A program made the position numbers and the translations under genes. Source: CAADGU01 sp964581605 (GTDB taxonomy: Bacteria; Chloroflexota; Anaerolineae; Promineifilales; Promineifilaceae). From it: 64,000 bases of DNA. Under the pieces are notes generated by a model. The model searched no databases and was not told the origin of the DNA. It was given only the letters and a program-made list of their open reading frames with translations. Below, one piece after another: positions 26,701 to 35,507 of the stretch. The stretch's first letter is position 1. Each line of letters opens with the position of its first letter. Location of the stretch: assembly GCA_964581605.1 (NCBI GenBank), contig CAZOPF010000002.1, positions 1 through 64,000 of the forward strand. Direction: 5' to 3'.

Positions 26701-28802
26701 AGGCACGGCTGGCCACGGCCCGTGAGCTTTCCCTGGCGGCGCTCAGCAGCGTACACGCAGACGTGGAACTGAGCATCCTGCTGGCTGTAGAAGCGGTCAA
26801 CACCACCCACACGGCCGATGGTTTTGTGCTGCCGGAGGCGGAGTCAGCTTTGCGCCAGGCGCTCATGAATTTGCGGCAGGAACAGGTGCTGCCGGGCACG
26901 GGGCTGCCTGGCTGCCCGGCAAACGTCTGGTGTAATGATGTTGCCTACAGCCAGACGGGGGAGTGGTTGGCGGCATCCGGGGTGGGTAATACGGCCGTCA
27001 TCTGGGATACCGTCCAGGGTGAACAACGGTTGGTGGTGGACGCCCACAGTGGGCCGGTGATCGCGGTGGCGCTGGCGCCAGATGACAATTTGCTGGCAAC
27101 TGCCAGCGCCGATGGCACGGCCATGATCTGGGAATTGGCGCTGAATGAGCCAATGACGCGGCTGACCAGCCCCAGCCTTATTTTGGCCGGGCATGGCGCG
27201 GAAATCACCGACGTGGCCTTTAGCCCAGATGGCGCGTTAGTGGCTACTGCCAGCCGGGATAACAGCATCAAGATATGGGATACCGTTACCGGGGCGGAAA
27301 TCGTTACGCTCTCCGGCCACGAAGAATCGGTGCGAGACATTGTCTTTAGCCCCGATGGGGATACGCTGTTTTCTGTCAGCAGCGACAACAGCGCCAGGAT
27401 ATGGGATGTTGACAGCGGAACGGAACGCCTGGTGTTGACCGGCCACAGCGATCTGCTGACAGACCTGGCGTTGAGCCAGGATGGGACACGCCTGGCCACC
27501 GCCAGTTGGGATGGCACGATCAAGGTGTGGGACACCGCCAGCGGCACGGAAATGTTGAGCTTTCCTGGTGATTCAGCGCGTGTTTACGCTGTCGCGTTTA
27601 GTCCTGACGGCCGTTGGCTGGCCGGTGGTGGTACAGACGCCATTATCAAAATTTGGGATGCAGCCACAGGGGAGGAGCTGCTCAGGCTGCCGGGGCACAA
27701 AGGCATCATCGCCAACTTGGCCTTTGCCCCAGATGGCGGACGGTTGGCCTCGGGTGCGGATGATGGGGTCATTCGCATTTGGGACGTTACCCGCGCCGGA
27801 AATCGAGAATGGTTGACCCTGGACGGGCATAACTGGGTCATGTTTGGCGCAGATTTCAGCCCGGATGGCGCACAGTTGGCGACGGCCAGTTGGGACGGGC
27901 GGGTGAAATTGTGGGACGTGCAAACCGGCGCGGAAGTTGACGAGATTGTGGCTGACGAATGGCGGCAATTCGCTGTGGAATTTAGCCCGGATGGGCAGAA
28001 GCTGGTGACGTCGGCGCTGAATGACACGGCCGTGATCTGGCAGCTCAGCACGGGGGAAGCAATCCACACGTTCAGCGGGCACGGTGGGCCAATCCTCGAT
28101 GTGGCGTTCTCGCCGGACGGCCGTTGGCTGGTCACGGTTGGCGAAGGGGCGGAAATCCCCGGCCTGATTCAAGTGTGGGATACGCAAACCGGCCAGCTTG
28201 AATACGCCTGGGATGGGCATGATGGCTCTATTGAACGGGCGGCGATCAGTCCAGACAGCCGTTTGTTGGCGACGGGCAGCACGGACGGCACGGCCAAACT
28301 GTGGTTGCTGGCGACGGGGGAACTGCTGGCAACGCTGCCCGACCATGCCGCGCCGGTGAATGGGGTGAACTTCAGTCATGACGGCCGTTTGCTGGGCACC
28401 GCCGGGGCGGATAATGTTGCCCGAATCTGGGCCATTGACGGCACAAACGTTCAGCCGCTTTCCACCTTGCCGGGGCACAGCAGTGTGGTTTGGGATGTGG
28501 TGTTCAGTCCTGATGACACGGCCGTAGCCACCATTGGTTTTGATGGTGCGGTGAAGCTGTGGGACGTGGCTGCGGGTGTGGAACGAATGACCTTGCCGGG
28601 TGTGGACAATAACGGCCGTGAAGTTGCCTTTAGCCCGGACGGTGTTTACCTGGCGGTCACGTCGGGGAGCGGGTTGGTGCGCCTCTACGTGCTGCCCGTG
28701 GATAATCTGCTGGCGCTGGCGCAATCGCGGCTGACCCGTGCGCTGACCGATGCGGAGTGTCGCCAATACCTGCACCGGGCGCACTGTGCGCCTGACCAAT
28801 AA
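23766..28802 (+). CDS. Ser/Thr protein kinase fused to LuxR HTH, STAND ATPase and WD40 repeats
   Basis: A 1678-residue multidomain protein. Residues 12-275 are a Hanks-type kinase with IGSGGFGAVYHAY, the ATP Lys in REVAVKV, catalytic HRDLKPSNILL and metal-binding ADFGIAK. Residues 285-345 are a LuxR-type HTH (LREQEILQLVIQGRANREIA). A STAND NTPase follows from residue 370 (PYKGLRPF, then Walker A GPSGSGKSS at 428-436 and VIDQFEE). An Ala-rich coiled segment flanks one membrane helix near residue 870. The C-terminus has 14 WD40 repeats (IWDT/KLWD endings), enough for two seven-bladed propellers. GGAGG precedes ATG 23766; this start fits better than 23745. It reads as a signal sensor linking phosphorylation, oligomerisation and DNA binding. 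Confidence 0.95.
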   Translation: MAYQTGQTIKGYKILERIGSGGFGAVYHAYQTTLGREVAVKVILPGLASQPEFIRRFETEAQLVARLEHLHIVPLYDYWRDPEGAYLVMRWLRGGSLKEALAEGPYALNAASLLLDQIAAGLATAHAAGIIHRDLKPSNILLDEEGNAYLADFGIAKQLGDAGSQTTIAGAVIGSPDYLSPEQARSQPVTPQTDIYSLGVTLYELLTGHHPFPDLTGVERIFKHLNEPLPLIESLDPLVQEGINEVIQRATVKNPKYRFGDVLEMAAAFRQAARLEEEGRAALIEALTLREQEILQLVIQGRANREIAEALFIELSTVKWYIRQIYTKLGVHNRRQAILRARELDLLVADEEEMVATVGDRSANWLAPVPVNPYKGLRPFATADARNYFGREALIRRLLTRLNNTDSSKPSKQDPAAVAAQRFLAVIGPSGSGKSSLIHAGLTPALGRGEIAGSERWFIAQMTPGTRPLDELEVCLIRIAAAQPGDLRAQLERDENGLLRVAELLLPRDNSELVLVIDQFEELFTLTTDEAARRHFLDILATAVTDARSRIRVIIALRADYYDRPLYYPLFGDLVRRHMETILPLSVEELEQAIVLPAEQAGVTCEAGLAAAIIDDVLYQPGGLPLLQYALTELFEQRQGRTLTRQAYQAIGGVAGALAGRAEELFREQDEQGQAAIRQLFLRLVAIDEGKAGLPDTRRRVQRAELNAISTDEDMVDDIINSYAAHRLLTLDNDPASRRPTVELAHEALLREWERLRFWLEESRDDLYQHQRLQSLTQEWLAENQEAGLLLTRTRLDQFAAWAALTSLALSQDERAYLDASLAARQDRREAEEVRRQRELETAQQLAEAEHRRAEIQAEAANRLRRRAVYLTAALIVAAILAIAALAAGRQSALNAAQARHNASIASTQEALAGRQAAAAMTAEASANEQRQIAEAERDNAAAAALAAANAQATAEAEAWQRATAEAVAIQERETAEAQARLATARELSLAALSSVHADVELSILLAVEAVNTTHTADGFVLPEAESALRQALMNLRQEQVLPGTGLPGCPANVWCNDVAYSQTGEWLAASGVGNTAVIWDTVQGEQRLVVDAHSGPVIAVALAPDDNLLATASADGTAMIWELALNEPMTRLTSPSLILAGHGAEITDVAFSPDGALVATASRDNSIKIWDTVTGAEIVTLSGHEESVRDIVFSPDGDTLFSVSSDNSARIWDVDSGTERLVLTGHSDLLTDLALSQDGTRLATASWDGTIKVWDTASGTEMLSFPGDSARVYAVAFSPDGRWLAGGGTDAIIKIWDAATGEELLRLPGHKGIIANLAFAPDGGRLASGADDGVIRIWDVTRAGNREWLTLDGHNWVMFGADFSPDGAQLATASWDGRVKLWDVQTGAEVDEIVADEWRQFAVEFSPDGQKLVTSALNDTAVIWQLSTGEAIHTFSGHGGPILDVAFSPDGRWLVTVGEGAEIPGLIQVWDTQTGQLEYAWDGHDGSIERAAISPDSRLLATGSTDGTAKLWLLATGELLATLPDHAAPVNGVNFSHDGRLLGTAGADNVARIWAIDGTNVQPLSTLPGHSSVVWDVVFSPDDTAVATIGFDGAVKLWDVAAGVERMTLPGVDNNGREVAFSPDGVYLAVTSGSGLVRLYVLPVDNLLALAQSRLTRALTDAECRQYLHRAHCAPDQ

Positions 28803-30881
28803 CTACAAATCGCCAATCTCGTAAGAAATCCCGGCCGCATCCAGCCGCCGCATACGCTCCCAGGCCGGTAAGTCACCATCAGCCCCTGCTTCCTTCAAAA
28901 CCATCAACTGCCGCAGTTCCACAATCTGGTCGCGCAGTTGGGCCGCTTTTTCAAACTCTAATGCCTGCGCCGCCGCCTTCATTTGTTTCTCCAATTCGGT
29001 GATGATCTTGTGCAGTTCATCTTTGGGCAGGTCGGCGACGGTGGTATACCCTTCCCGTTTCTCGGCCAGCACCAGCTCTTTCTCGTGGGCAATGTCATCG
29101 GTCAGGTCGCGCACTGCTTTGTGAATACTGCGCGGCTCGATGCCATGTTCTTCGTTGTATGCCTGCTGCACGGCGCGGCGGCGGTTGGTTTCGTCAATTG
29201 CCATCTTCATCGAGTCCGTCATCTTGTCCGCATACATGATGACCTTGCCTTCCACATGCCGCGCTGCCCGGCCAATGGTCTGGATGAGTGAGGTGCCGGA
29301 GCGCAAAAACCCTTCTTTGTCCGCATCCAAAATAGCTACCAATGACACCTCCGGCAAATCCAGCCCTTCGCGCAGCAGGTTAATGCCCACCACCACGTCA
29401 AACACGCCCATGCGCAAGTCGCGCAAAATTTCGGTGCGTTCAATCGTATGCACTTCGGAGTGCAGGTAATGGACTTTTACGCCCATTTCCAGCAGGTAGT
29501 CGGCCAAATCTTCAGCCATGCGTTTGGTCAGTGTTGTCACCAGCACCCGTTCGCCGCGTTCGGTGCGCTGGTGGATTTCACCCAGCAAGTCATCTACCTG
29601 CCCCCGCACCGGGCGCACTTCTACTTCGGGGTCTAACACGCCGGTGGGGCGAATCACTTGCCGGACGACGGCCGTTGAATGTTCCAGTTCAAACGGCCCC
29701 GGTGTGGCGCTGGTGAAGATGGCCTGGTGTACCCGTTCGCCAAACTCATCAAAGTTCAATGGCCGGTTGTCCATGGCACTGGGCAGGCGGAAGCCATAAT
29801 CCACCAGCGTTTGTTTGCGGCTTTTGTCACCGGCGTACATGCCGCGAATCTGGGGGACGCTGATGTGGCTTTCGTCAATGACCAGCAGGTAATTGCCGGG
29901 GAAGTAGTCCAACAGCGTCCAGGGAGGGGTCCCTTCATCGCGTTGATCCAGGTGGCGGCTGTAGTTTTCAATGCCAGAAGTGAAGCCAATTTCGCGCAGC
30001 ATTTCCAGGTCATAACTGGTGCGCTGCTCAATGCGCTGCGCTTCCAACAGCATATTGCGCGATTTGAACCAGGAGATGCGCTCTTGTAGTTCCCGGTCAA
30101 TGTCTTCAATGGCCTGGTGCAATTTGTCTTCGTCGGTGACAAATTCGCGGGCGGGGAATACTTTGACCTTTGCCATTTCCAGCAGCACTTCGCCGGTGAG
30201 GGCGTCAAATTCGGCAATGCGTTCTACTTCGTCGCCCCAAAATTCCACCAGGTAGGCGGACTCGGCATAGGCGGGGAAGATTTGCAGGGTATCGCCGCGC
30301 ACACGGAAGGTGCCGCGCCGCAAGTCCAGGTCGTTGCGGTCGTATTGAATGTCTACCAGATGGCGCAGCAGGATGTCCCGCCGGTACGTTTTGCCGCGTT
30401 CGATTTCCACAGTGACTTTGCCCCACGCTTCTGGGTTGCCAATGCCATAGATGCAGGAGACGGAGGCGACGATGATGACATCTTCGCGGCTGAGGAGGTT
30501 GGACATTGCCAGCAGGCGTAGACGGCCGATCTCGTCGTTGATTTGGGTCTCTTTTTCGATGTAGAGATCGTGGCGCGGCACATAGGCTTCGGGCTGGTAG
30601 TAGTCGTAGTAGCTGACGAAGTAGGAGACGGCGTTTTTGGGGAAAAATTCGCGGAACTCGCTGTATAGTTGGGCGGCCAGGGTTTTGTTGTGGGCGATGA
30701 CCAGGGTAGGGCGCTGTGTTTGCTGGATGACGTTGGCGATGGTGAAGGTTTTGCCGGTGCCGGTGGCGCCGAGCAAGGTCTGGAAGCGATCGCCTTTCTC
30801 GACGCTTTCTACAAGTTTAATGATGGCCTCGGGCTGGTCGCCCATGGGTTGAAAGTCGGAAACAAGTTCAAATTTGGGCAT
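28803..30881 (-). CDS. uvrB: Excinuclease ABC subunit B (UvrB)
   Basis: A 692-residue protein of normal UvrB length. It has Walker A GATGTGKTFTIA, the beta-hairpin region YYDYYQPEAYVPRHDLYIEK, helicase motif DESH, TSATPGPFELEHS and the later DADKEGFLRS, and a C-terminal UVR motif (LEFEKAAQLRDQI) that binds UvrC. It verifies damage in nucleotide-excision repair after loading by UvrA. The start MPKFELVSDFQPMGDQP is used, 20 codons inside a longer frame; a GAGGA site precedes it. It is convergent with the kinase gene, which ends 1 bp away. No other uvr gene is present. Confidence 0.97.
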   Translation of the reverse strand: MPKFELVSDFQPMGDQPEAIIKLVESVEKGDRFQTLLGATGTGKTFTIANVIQQTQRPTLVIAHNKTLAAQLYSEFREFFPKNAVSYFVSYYDYYQPEAYVPRHDLYIEKETQINDEIGRLRLLAMSNLLSREDVIIVASVSCIYGIGNPEAWGKVTVEIERGKTYRRDILLRHLVDIQYDRNDLDLRRGTFRVRGDTLQIFPAYAESAYLVEFWGDEVERIAEFDALTGEVLLEMAKVKVFPAREFVTDEDKLHQAIEDIDRELQERISWFKSRNMLLEAQRIEQRTSYDLEMLREIGFTSGIENYSRHLDQRDEGTPPWTLLDYFPGNYLLVIDESHISVPQIRGMYAGDKSRKQTLVDYGFRLPSAMDNRPLNFDEFGERVHQAIFTSATPGPFELEHSTAVVRQVIRPTGVLDPEVEVRPVRGQVDDLLGEIHQRTERGERVLVTTLTKRMAEDLADYLLEMGVKVHYLHSEVHTIERTEILRDLRMGVFDVVVGINLLREGLDLPEVSLVAILDADKEGFLRSGTSLIQTIGRAARHVEGKVIMYADKMTDSMKMAIDETNRRRAVQQAYNEEHGIEPRSIHKAVRDLTDDIAHEKELVLAEKREGYTTVADLPKDELHKIITELEKQMKAAAQALEFEKAAQLRDQIVELRQLMVLKEAGADGDLPAWERMRRLDAAGISYEIGDL

Positions 30882-31114
30882 GGTGTCCTCTCTTGACGGA
30901 AACAGATTCAACGCAAAGACGCAAAGTGATGAAAGGTGCAAAGGCTAAGAAGAAAAGTTAAATTTGCTTTGGTGATGTCAGAACGTAAGTTCCAATTTTA
31001 CCACAAATTGGGGCGATAGAAGGGCAAAGTTGCCGGTTGAAAAGAAGGGCGGAAATATGGTATAGTGTTTGTGCTTATTTTCACAAATGCGTGTAACCTG
31101 TGAGGACAATTCAG

Positions 31115-31645
31115 ATGGATGATTATTTGAAGGATTCGATGCAGAATGCGGCGGAGCAGGCCAAACATCAGGAGCGGATGCGGACGGATTGGGACAACCT
31201 GATTGGAGAAATTGTACAGGATGGGATGGAGAAAGGGTTGTTTGACAATTTGCCGGGCAAGGGGAAACCGCTCAATCTGACGAACAATCACTTTGAGGCG
31301 GGGCAGGCGTTGGCTCATTCGATCTTAAAGGAAAATGACATACCGCCAGCCTGGATTATGGAGCGGAACCAGGTGTTGGCGGAAACGGCCGAATTGCGTG
31401 CCGAAATTGAACGGAAATGGGCATGGCATGGGGAGCGGTTCACGGCCGTAACCCCTCCTCACGACCGCGACCGCCTGACTATCTCCTGGGATGACGCCTG
31501 TCTGAAATGGGCGGCGCAGATTGAAAAGCTGAATAAGCGGATTGATACGTATAATTTGAAGCGGCCGTCAGCGAATATGGAACTCTACAAATTAAATCTG
31601 GAGGCGGAACTGCAACGGGCTGGCGCGGCCCGTTGGTTGCGTTAA
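31115..31645 (+). CDS. DUF1992 (DnaJ homologue subfamily C28-like) protein
   Basis: A 176-residue protein with the DUF1992 core: WDNLIGEIVQDGMEKGLFDN, then the signature LPGKGKPLNL and AHSILKENDIPPAWIMERN. This domain, also found in eukaryotic DNAJC28, has no J domain and no settled function. Met 31115 has a GAGG site about 9 bp upstream. A strong terminator follows 40 bp downstream, before the sigma-factor promoter. Confidence 0.88.
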   Translation: MDDYLKDSMQNAAEQAKHQERMRTDWDNLIGEIVQDGMEKGLFDNLPGKGKPLNLTNNHFEAGQALAHSILKENDIPPAWIMERNQVLAETAELRAEIERKWAWHGERFTAVTPPHDRDRLTISWDDACLKWAAQIEKLNKRIDTYNLKRPSANMELYKLNLEAELQRAGAARWLR

Positions 31646-31683
31646 GGGTGGGGTTGTAAGAGAAGATAAGGCAAGGTGGTCAG

Positions 31684-31709
31684 AAAGAGCGGGTGTCCGC
31701 TCTTTTTTT
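31684..31709 (+). terminator. Rho-independent terminator
   Basis: AAAGAGCGG-GTGT-CCGCTCTTT stem-loop at 31684-31705, followed by a T7 run. It ends the DUF1992 transcript and insulates the sigma-factor promoter that begins 15 bp further on. Confidence 0.85.
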
Positions 31710-31723
31710 ATCTCATTTAGATA

Positions 31724-31753
31724 TTGACAAAAGTTGTACAAAACTGTTATAAT
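31724..31753 (+). promoter_or_regulatory. Consensus sigma70 promoter of the sigma-factor gene
   Basis: TTGACA (31724-31729) and TATAAT (31748-31753) both match the full consensus with an 18-bp spacer. Two identical GTTGTACA words (31733-31740 and 31762-31769, 29 bp apart) flank the -10 box and could be a regulator site. Confidence 0.88.
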
Positions 31754-31794
31754 TCGCGCATGTTGTACACAATAGGCGATGTAAGGAGATGAAG

Positions 31795-32813
<1,019 letters not shown>

Positions 32814-32814
<1 letters not shown>

Positions 32815-32917
32815 GTAACCGTGCAGTAATGATGTAATTGAGTAATTTGGTAATTAGCCGCTTCCATTACTTAATTACCCAATTACCCAATCGCTAACTT
32901 ATTTGCAAACGATCACT
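32814..32917 (+). repeat. 104-bp dispersed repeat, copy A
   Basis: It begins at the last base of the sigma-factor stop codon (AGTAACCGTGCAG...) and ends ...CGATCACT. Its reverse complement occurs at 55773-55876 with 101 of 104 bases identical and no gaps. Internally, GTAATTGAGTAATTTGGTAA and the segment before CGCTAAC are nearly inverted around GCCGCTTC, so it can fold into a long AT-rich hairpin. It has no reading frame and no target duplication is obvious; it is MITE/REP-like. Confidence 0.88.
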
Positions 32918-32953
32918 AAGAGTGGCCGGTTGCCAGCACCAGCCACCACATCA

Positions 32954-32990
32954 ACCGGTTCATGGCATTCGCTGTGAGCCGGTTTTTTGT
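32954..32990 (+). terminator. Terminator of the sigma-factor gene
   Basis: ACCGGTTCA (32954-32962) pairs with TGAGCCGGT (32975-32983, one G-T pair) and is followed by T6. It lies 140 bp after the sigma-factor stop, beyond the 104-bp repeat. Confidence 0.75.
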
Positions 32991-33010
32991 TCGCTCTCAT
33001 GTGCCATAAC

Positions 33011-33040
33011 TGTTAAGTACAATCTTAATTTTGCCGTGTT
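33011..33040. promoter_or_regulatory. Shared upstream motif TTAAG-N6-CTTAA, copy 1
   Basis: TGTTAAGTACAATCTTAATT and the next bases (TTGCCGTGTT) match 39719-39748 at about 25 of 30 positions. The core is a 5-bp inverted repeat TTAAG-N6-CTTAA at 33013-33028. It is 52-80 bp upstream of the radical SAM gene, in the promoter zone. Confidence 0.6.
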
Positions 33041-33091
33041 TTGCTATACCTGCCGCTCCATATTAGGAGTCTGGTACTAAGGAGATGATTG

Positions 33092-34804
33092 ATGAGTGAA
33101 GAAACTCATGGTGAAGTGAAAAAAGAAAAAGATCCACTGCGCGAAAATTTGGGTACCCGCCGGGTGCCCAAACTGCGAATGGCGGATTTCCCGAATGCGG
33201 ATGCGATTGTGCAGCAGGGGTTATTGGAACAAGGACGGCCGTCTACGGCCGTAGACATTTTGTTGGTGAATCCACCCACGCCAGACGGCGGCTTGTGGAT
33301 TCGCACCCAGCACCGGGTGGGGCGGCGGACTCGTGAAAATATGGTCTGGCCGCAGGTGTCGCTGGCGCAAATGGCGGCGCTGCTGCACCCGGTTTACAAA
33401 GTGGGCATTATTGACGCCAACGCCGAACGGATGGGCTGGGAAGAGTTTACGCGCCAGCTAGACATCTACAAACCGAAGTATTACATGACCCAGGTGACGG
33501 CGCCGACGCTGGAAAATGATATGTTTGGCTGTTTCCTGGCCAAAGCGCGAGGGGCCAAGACCATCGCTTTTGGCACCCATGTGACGCCCATTCCCAAAGA
33601 GACGTTACGGCCGTATCCCCCGCTCGATTTTGTGTTGGTGGGTGAACCGGACCTCACCATCCGCGACCTGCTGGATCATCTGGAAAACCGTTTTGACGAA
33701 CGCTCCCCGGAAATCAACCGCATCTTTGAGAAACACGACATGCTCTACAAACCGGCCCTCCATGAAGACGGCACCGTGAATATGCACGGCATCAAGGGGA
33801 TCGCCTGGCGTAATGGGGAAGAGATTGTTGTGAATTTCACACGGCCGTTTATCCAGGACCTCAACGACCTGCCCATCCCCCTGCACGAAATGCTGCCCCT
33901 GCAAAAATACCGGATGCCGCTCATCAAAGGGCCATTCACCTTTATCGTCACCAGCCGCGGCTGCCCGGCCGGCTGCACCTACTGCATCAAGCATGTCAGT
34001 TACCAATACACCGCCCGCCTTCGTGCCCCACAACTTCTCATTGAAGAAATGTGGCAGCTCAAAAAACTGGGCATTCACAACATCCACATGTATGCTGACC
34101 TGTTTACCGTGAATCGAGATCAAGTGGTGGAACTGTGCAAGCTCATGATCGAGCAAAAGATCAATATCCGCTGGACGTGCAACAGCCGGGTGGATTACGT
34201 AGATGAAGAAATGCTCGATCTCATGGGTAAAGCAGGCTGCCGCCTCATCTCCTGGGGCATTGAAAGCGGCAATGAACAAATCTTACGCCACGCCCGCAAA
34301 GGCGCATACCCGGAAAAAGCGGCCCGTTCTCTGGAATGGGCCAAAAAAGCGGGCATTATGAACTGGGGCTACTTCATCATCGGACTGCCCGGCGAAACCG
34401 AAGAAACCATTCGCCAGACGATTGATTTTGCCAAAAAATTGCCTCTGGACATTGCCCTGTTTCATGTGGCAGCTCCTTATCCGGGTACACCTTTCTTCTT
34501 TGAAGTAGTGGAAAATGGCTGGTTCCGCCCCGGCACGCGCTGGGAAAATGTGGACATGGACAAGGGCACGGTGCTGGATTATCCCAATTTATCGGCCGAG
34601 CGGCTGCTTTACTGGCAGAAACAAGCCTTCCGCGAATGGGCCTTCCGGCCCGGCCCCATCTTTACTTACTTGAAGATGTTGCTGTCAGATGTATCTACTT
34701 TGCGTTCGGCGCTCAGTGTTGGTTTGCAGCATCTCAGTTGGGCCGGTACGGATGAAGGAGCGCCAATTTCATCTTCTTCACCATCGCCGGCATCAGGCGA
34801 TTAG
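33092..34804 (+). CDS. B12-binding-domain radical SAM protein
   Basis: A 570-residue protein. The N-terminal third (from VDILLVNPPTPDG, about residue 50) is a Rossmann-like cobalamin-binding domain (VSLAQMAALLHPVYKVGIID). The radical SAM core has the 4Fe-4S motif C291-PAG-C295-TY-C298, followed by WGIESGNEQILRHARKG and FIIGLPGETEE. Such enzymes methylate or rearrange unactivated carbons; the substrate is unknown. The start ATG 33092 has AAGGAG 7 bp upstream. The nearby TTAAG-N6-CTTAA motif may control it. No operon partner is obvious. Confidence 0.93.
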   Translation: MSEETHGEVKKEKDPLRENLGTRRVPKLRMADFPNADAIVQQGLLEQGRPSTAVDILLVNPPTPDGGLWIRTQHRVGRRTRENMVWPQVSLAQMAALLHPVYKVGIIDANAERMGWEEFTRQLDIYKPKYYMTQVTAPTLENDMFGCFLAKARGAKTIAFGTHVTPIPKETLRPYPPLDFVLVGEPDLTIRDLLDHLENRFDERSPEINRIFEKHDMLYKPALHEDGTVNMHGIKGIAWRNGEEIVVNFTRPFIQDLNDLPIPLHEMLPLQKYRMPLIKGPFTFIVTSRGCPAGCTYCIKHVSYQYTARLRAPQLLIEEMWQLKKLGIHNIHMYADLFTVNRDQVVELCKLMIEQKINIRWTCNSRVDYVDEEMLDLMGKAGCRLISWGIESGNEQILRHARKGAYPEKAARSLEWAKKAGIMNWGYFIIGLPGETEETIRQTIDFAKKLPLDIALFHVAAPYPGTPFFFEVVENGWFRPGTRWENVDMDKGTVLDYPNLSAERLLYWQKQAFREWAFRPGPIFTYLKMLLSDVSTLRSALSVGLQHLSWAGTDEGAPISSSSPSPASGD

Positions 34805-34925
34805 CCGCTAAGGCGGAGGGAGGTTTACTGGCATTATATGATCAAATTGCAACTATAGAGTTACGCAACTTTACTAACATAATCAAATTTATTAAGTGCC
34901 TTGCGGCATTTGCAATGGAGGAAAA

Positions 34926-35417
34926 ATGAAATCAGCAAAACGAATCTTATTTCTGGGCCTGTTTGCAGCAATCGTTTTTGCTTTGCCGGTATCGGTGTTG
35001 GCAAACAAAATGATCTTCATATCCACGTTGACTACTGATGCAGAACTGCATGATGTGATTGGGTCTAGTGCGCGTGGGAATGGGGTTGTGGCCACCATGC
35101 CCTCAGGCATCCATTTTCAGGTAGCCGTGCATAATTTGTCCGGAGACGCTACGGCCGCACACATTCACGGCCCGGCCGGCACAGATGCGAATGGCCCAGT
35201 TGTGGTTACATTGTGTGGTGGGCCGGCCCCGGCCGTATTGGCCCAATGCACCATGGAAAACGGGATGCTCAAGATTAGTGGTGTGATTACAAACCAGTTA
35301 GTGGGTATGACTCCTGTGGAGTTTATGAATGCCCTGAATAATGGGCAGCTTTATCTCAATGTTCATACCGCATTAAACCCGGCCGGTGAAGTTAGGGGCC
35401 AGCTGTATCCGCGTTAG
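34926..35417 (+). CDS. Secreted CHRD-domain protein
   Basis: A 163-residue protein with a signal peptide (ILFLGLFAAIVFALPVSVLA) and one CHRD domain: HNLSGDATAAHIHGPAG, a Cys pair, and the closing LYLNVHTALNPAGEVRGQL. CHRD domains are extracellular beta modules of unknown binding role. GGAGG precedes ATG 34926. A bidirectional terminator follows. Confidence 0.9.
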   Translation: MKSAKRILFLGLFAAIVFALPVSVLANKMIFISTLTTDAELHDVIGSSARGNGVVATMPSGIHFQVAVHNLSGDATAAHIHGPAGTDANGPVVVTLCGGPAPAVLAQCTMENGMLKISGVITNQLVGMTPVEFMNALNNGQLYLNVHTALNPAGEVRGQLYPR

Positions 35418-35445
35418 TACTGCAAACAAACGATGTTCTTGCAAC

Positions 35446-35477
35446 AAAAAAGCCTGGGAAATCCCCAGGCTTTTTTC
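35446..35477. terminator. Bidirectional terminator between convergent genes
   Basis: AGCCTGGG (35451-35458) pairs with CCCAGGCT (35464-35471), with an A6 run on the left and a T6 run on the right. It serves both the CHRD gene (+) and the PQQ-propeller gene (-). Confidence 0.88.
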
Positions 35478-35507
35478 TTACTCAAAAATGAAACGCTTTT
35501 TAGTCAG

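Noticed and set aside
27573..28799. 408-residue antisense frame opposite the WD40 repeats
   Set aside because: It is an open antisense frame produced by the repeated, GC-rich WD40 codons; composition is Arg/Pro/His-rich and there is no start signal.
23766..28802. Regularly spaced repeats in the 3' half (possible CRISPR or satellite)
   Set aside because: The repeats are diverged WD40 codons with a clean open frame; there are no identical repeat units or spacers.
31724..31769. LexA-type SOS box in the sigma-factor promoter
   Set aside because: The GTTGTACA words are direct, not the CTGT-N8-ACAG or GAAC-N4-GTTC dyads known for LexA, so this name is not supported.
33605..34279. 224-residue minus-strand frame in the radical SAM gene
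   Set aside because: It is antisense to conserved radical SAM motifs, without a ribosome site or known domain.
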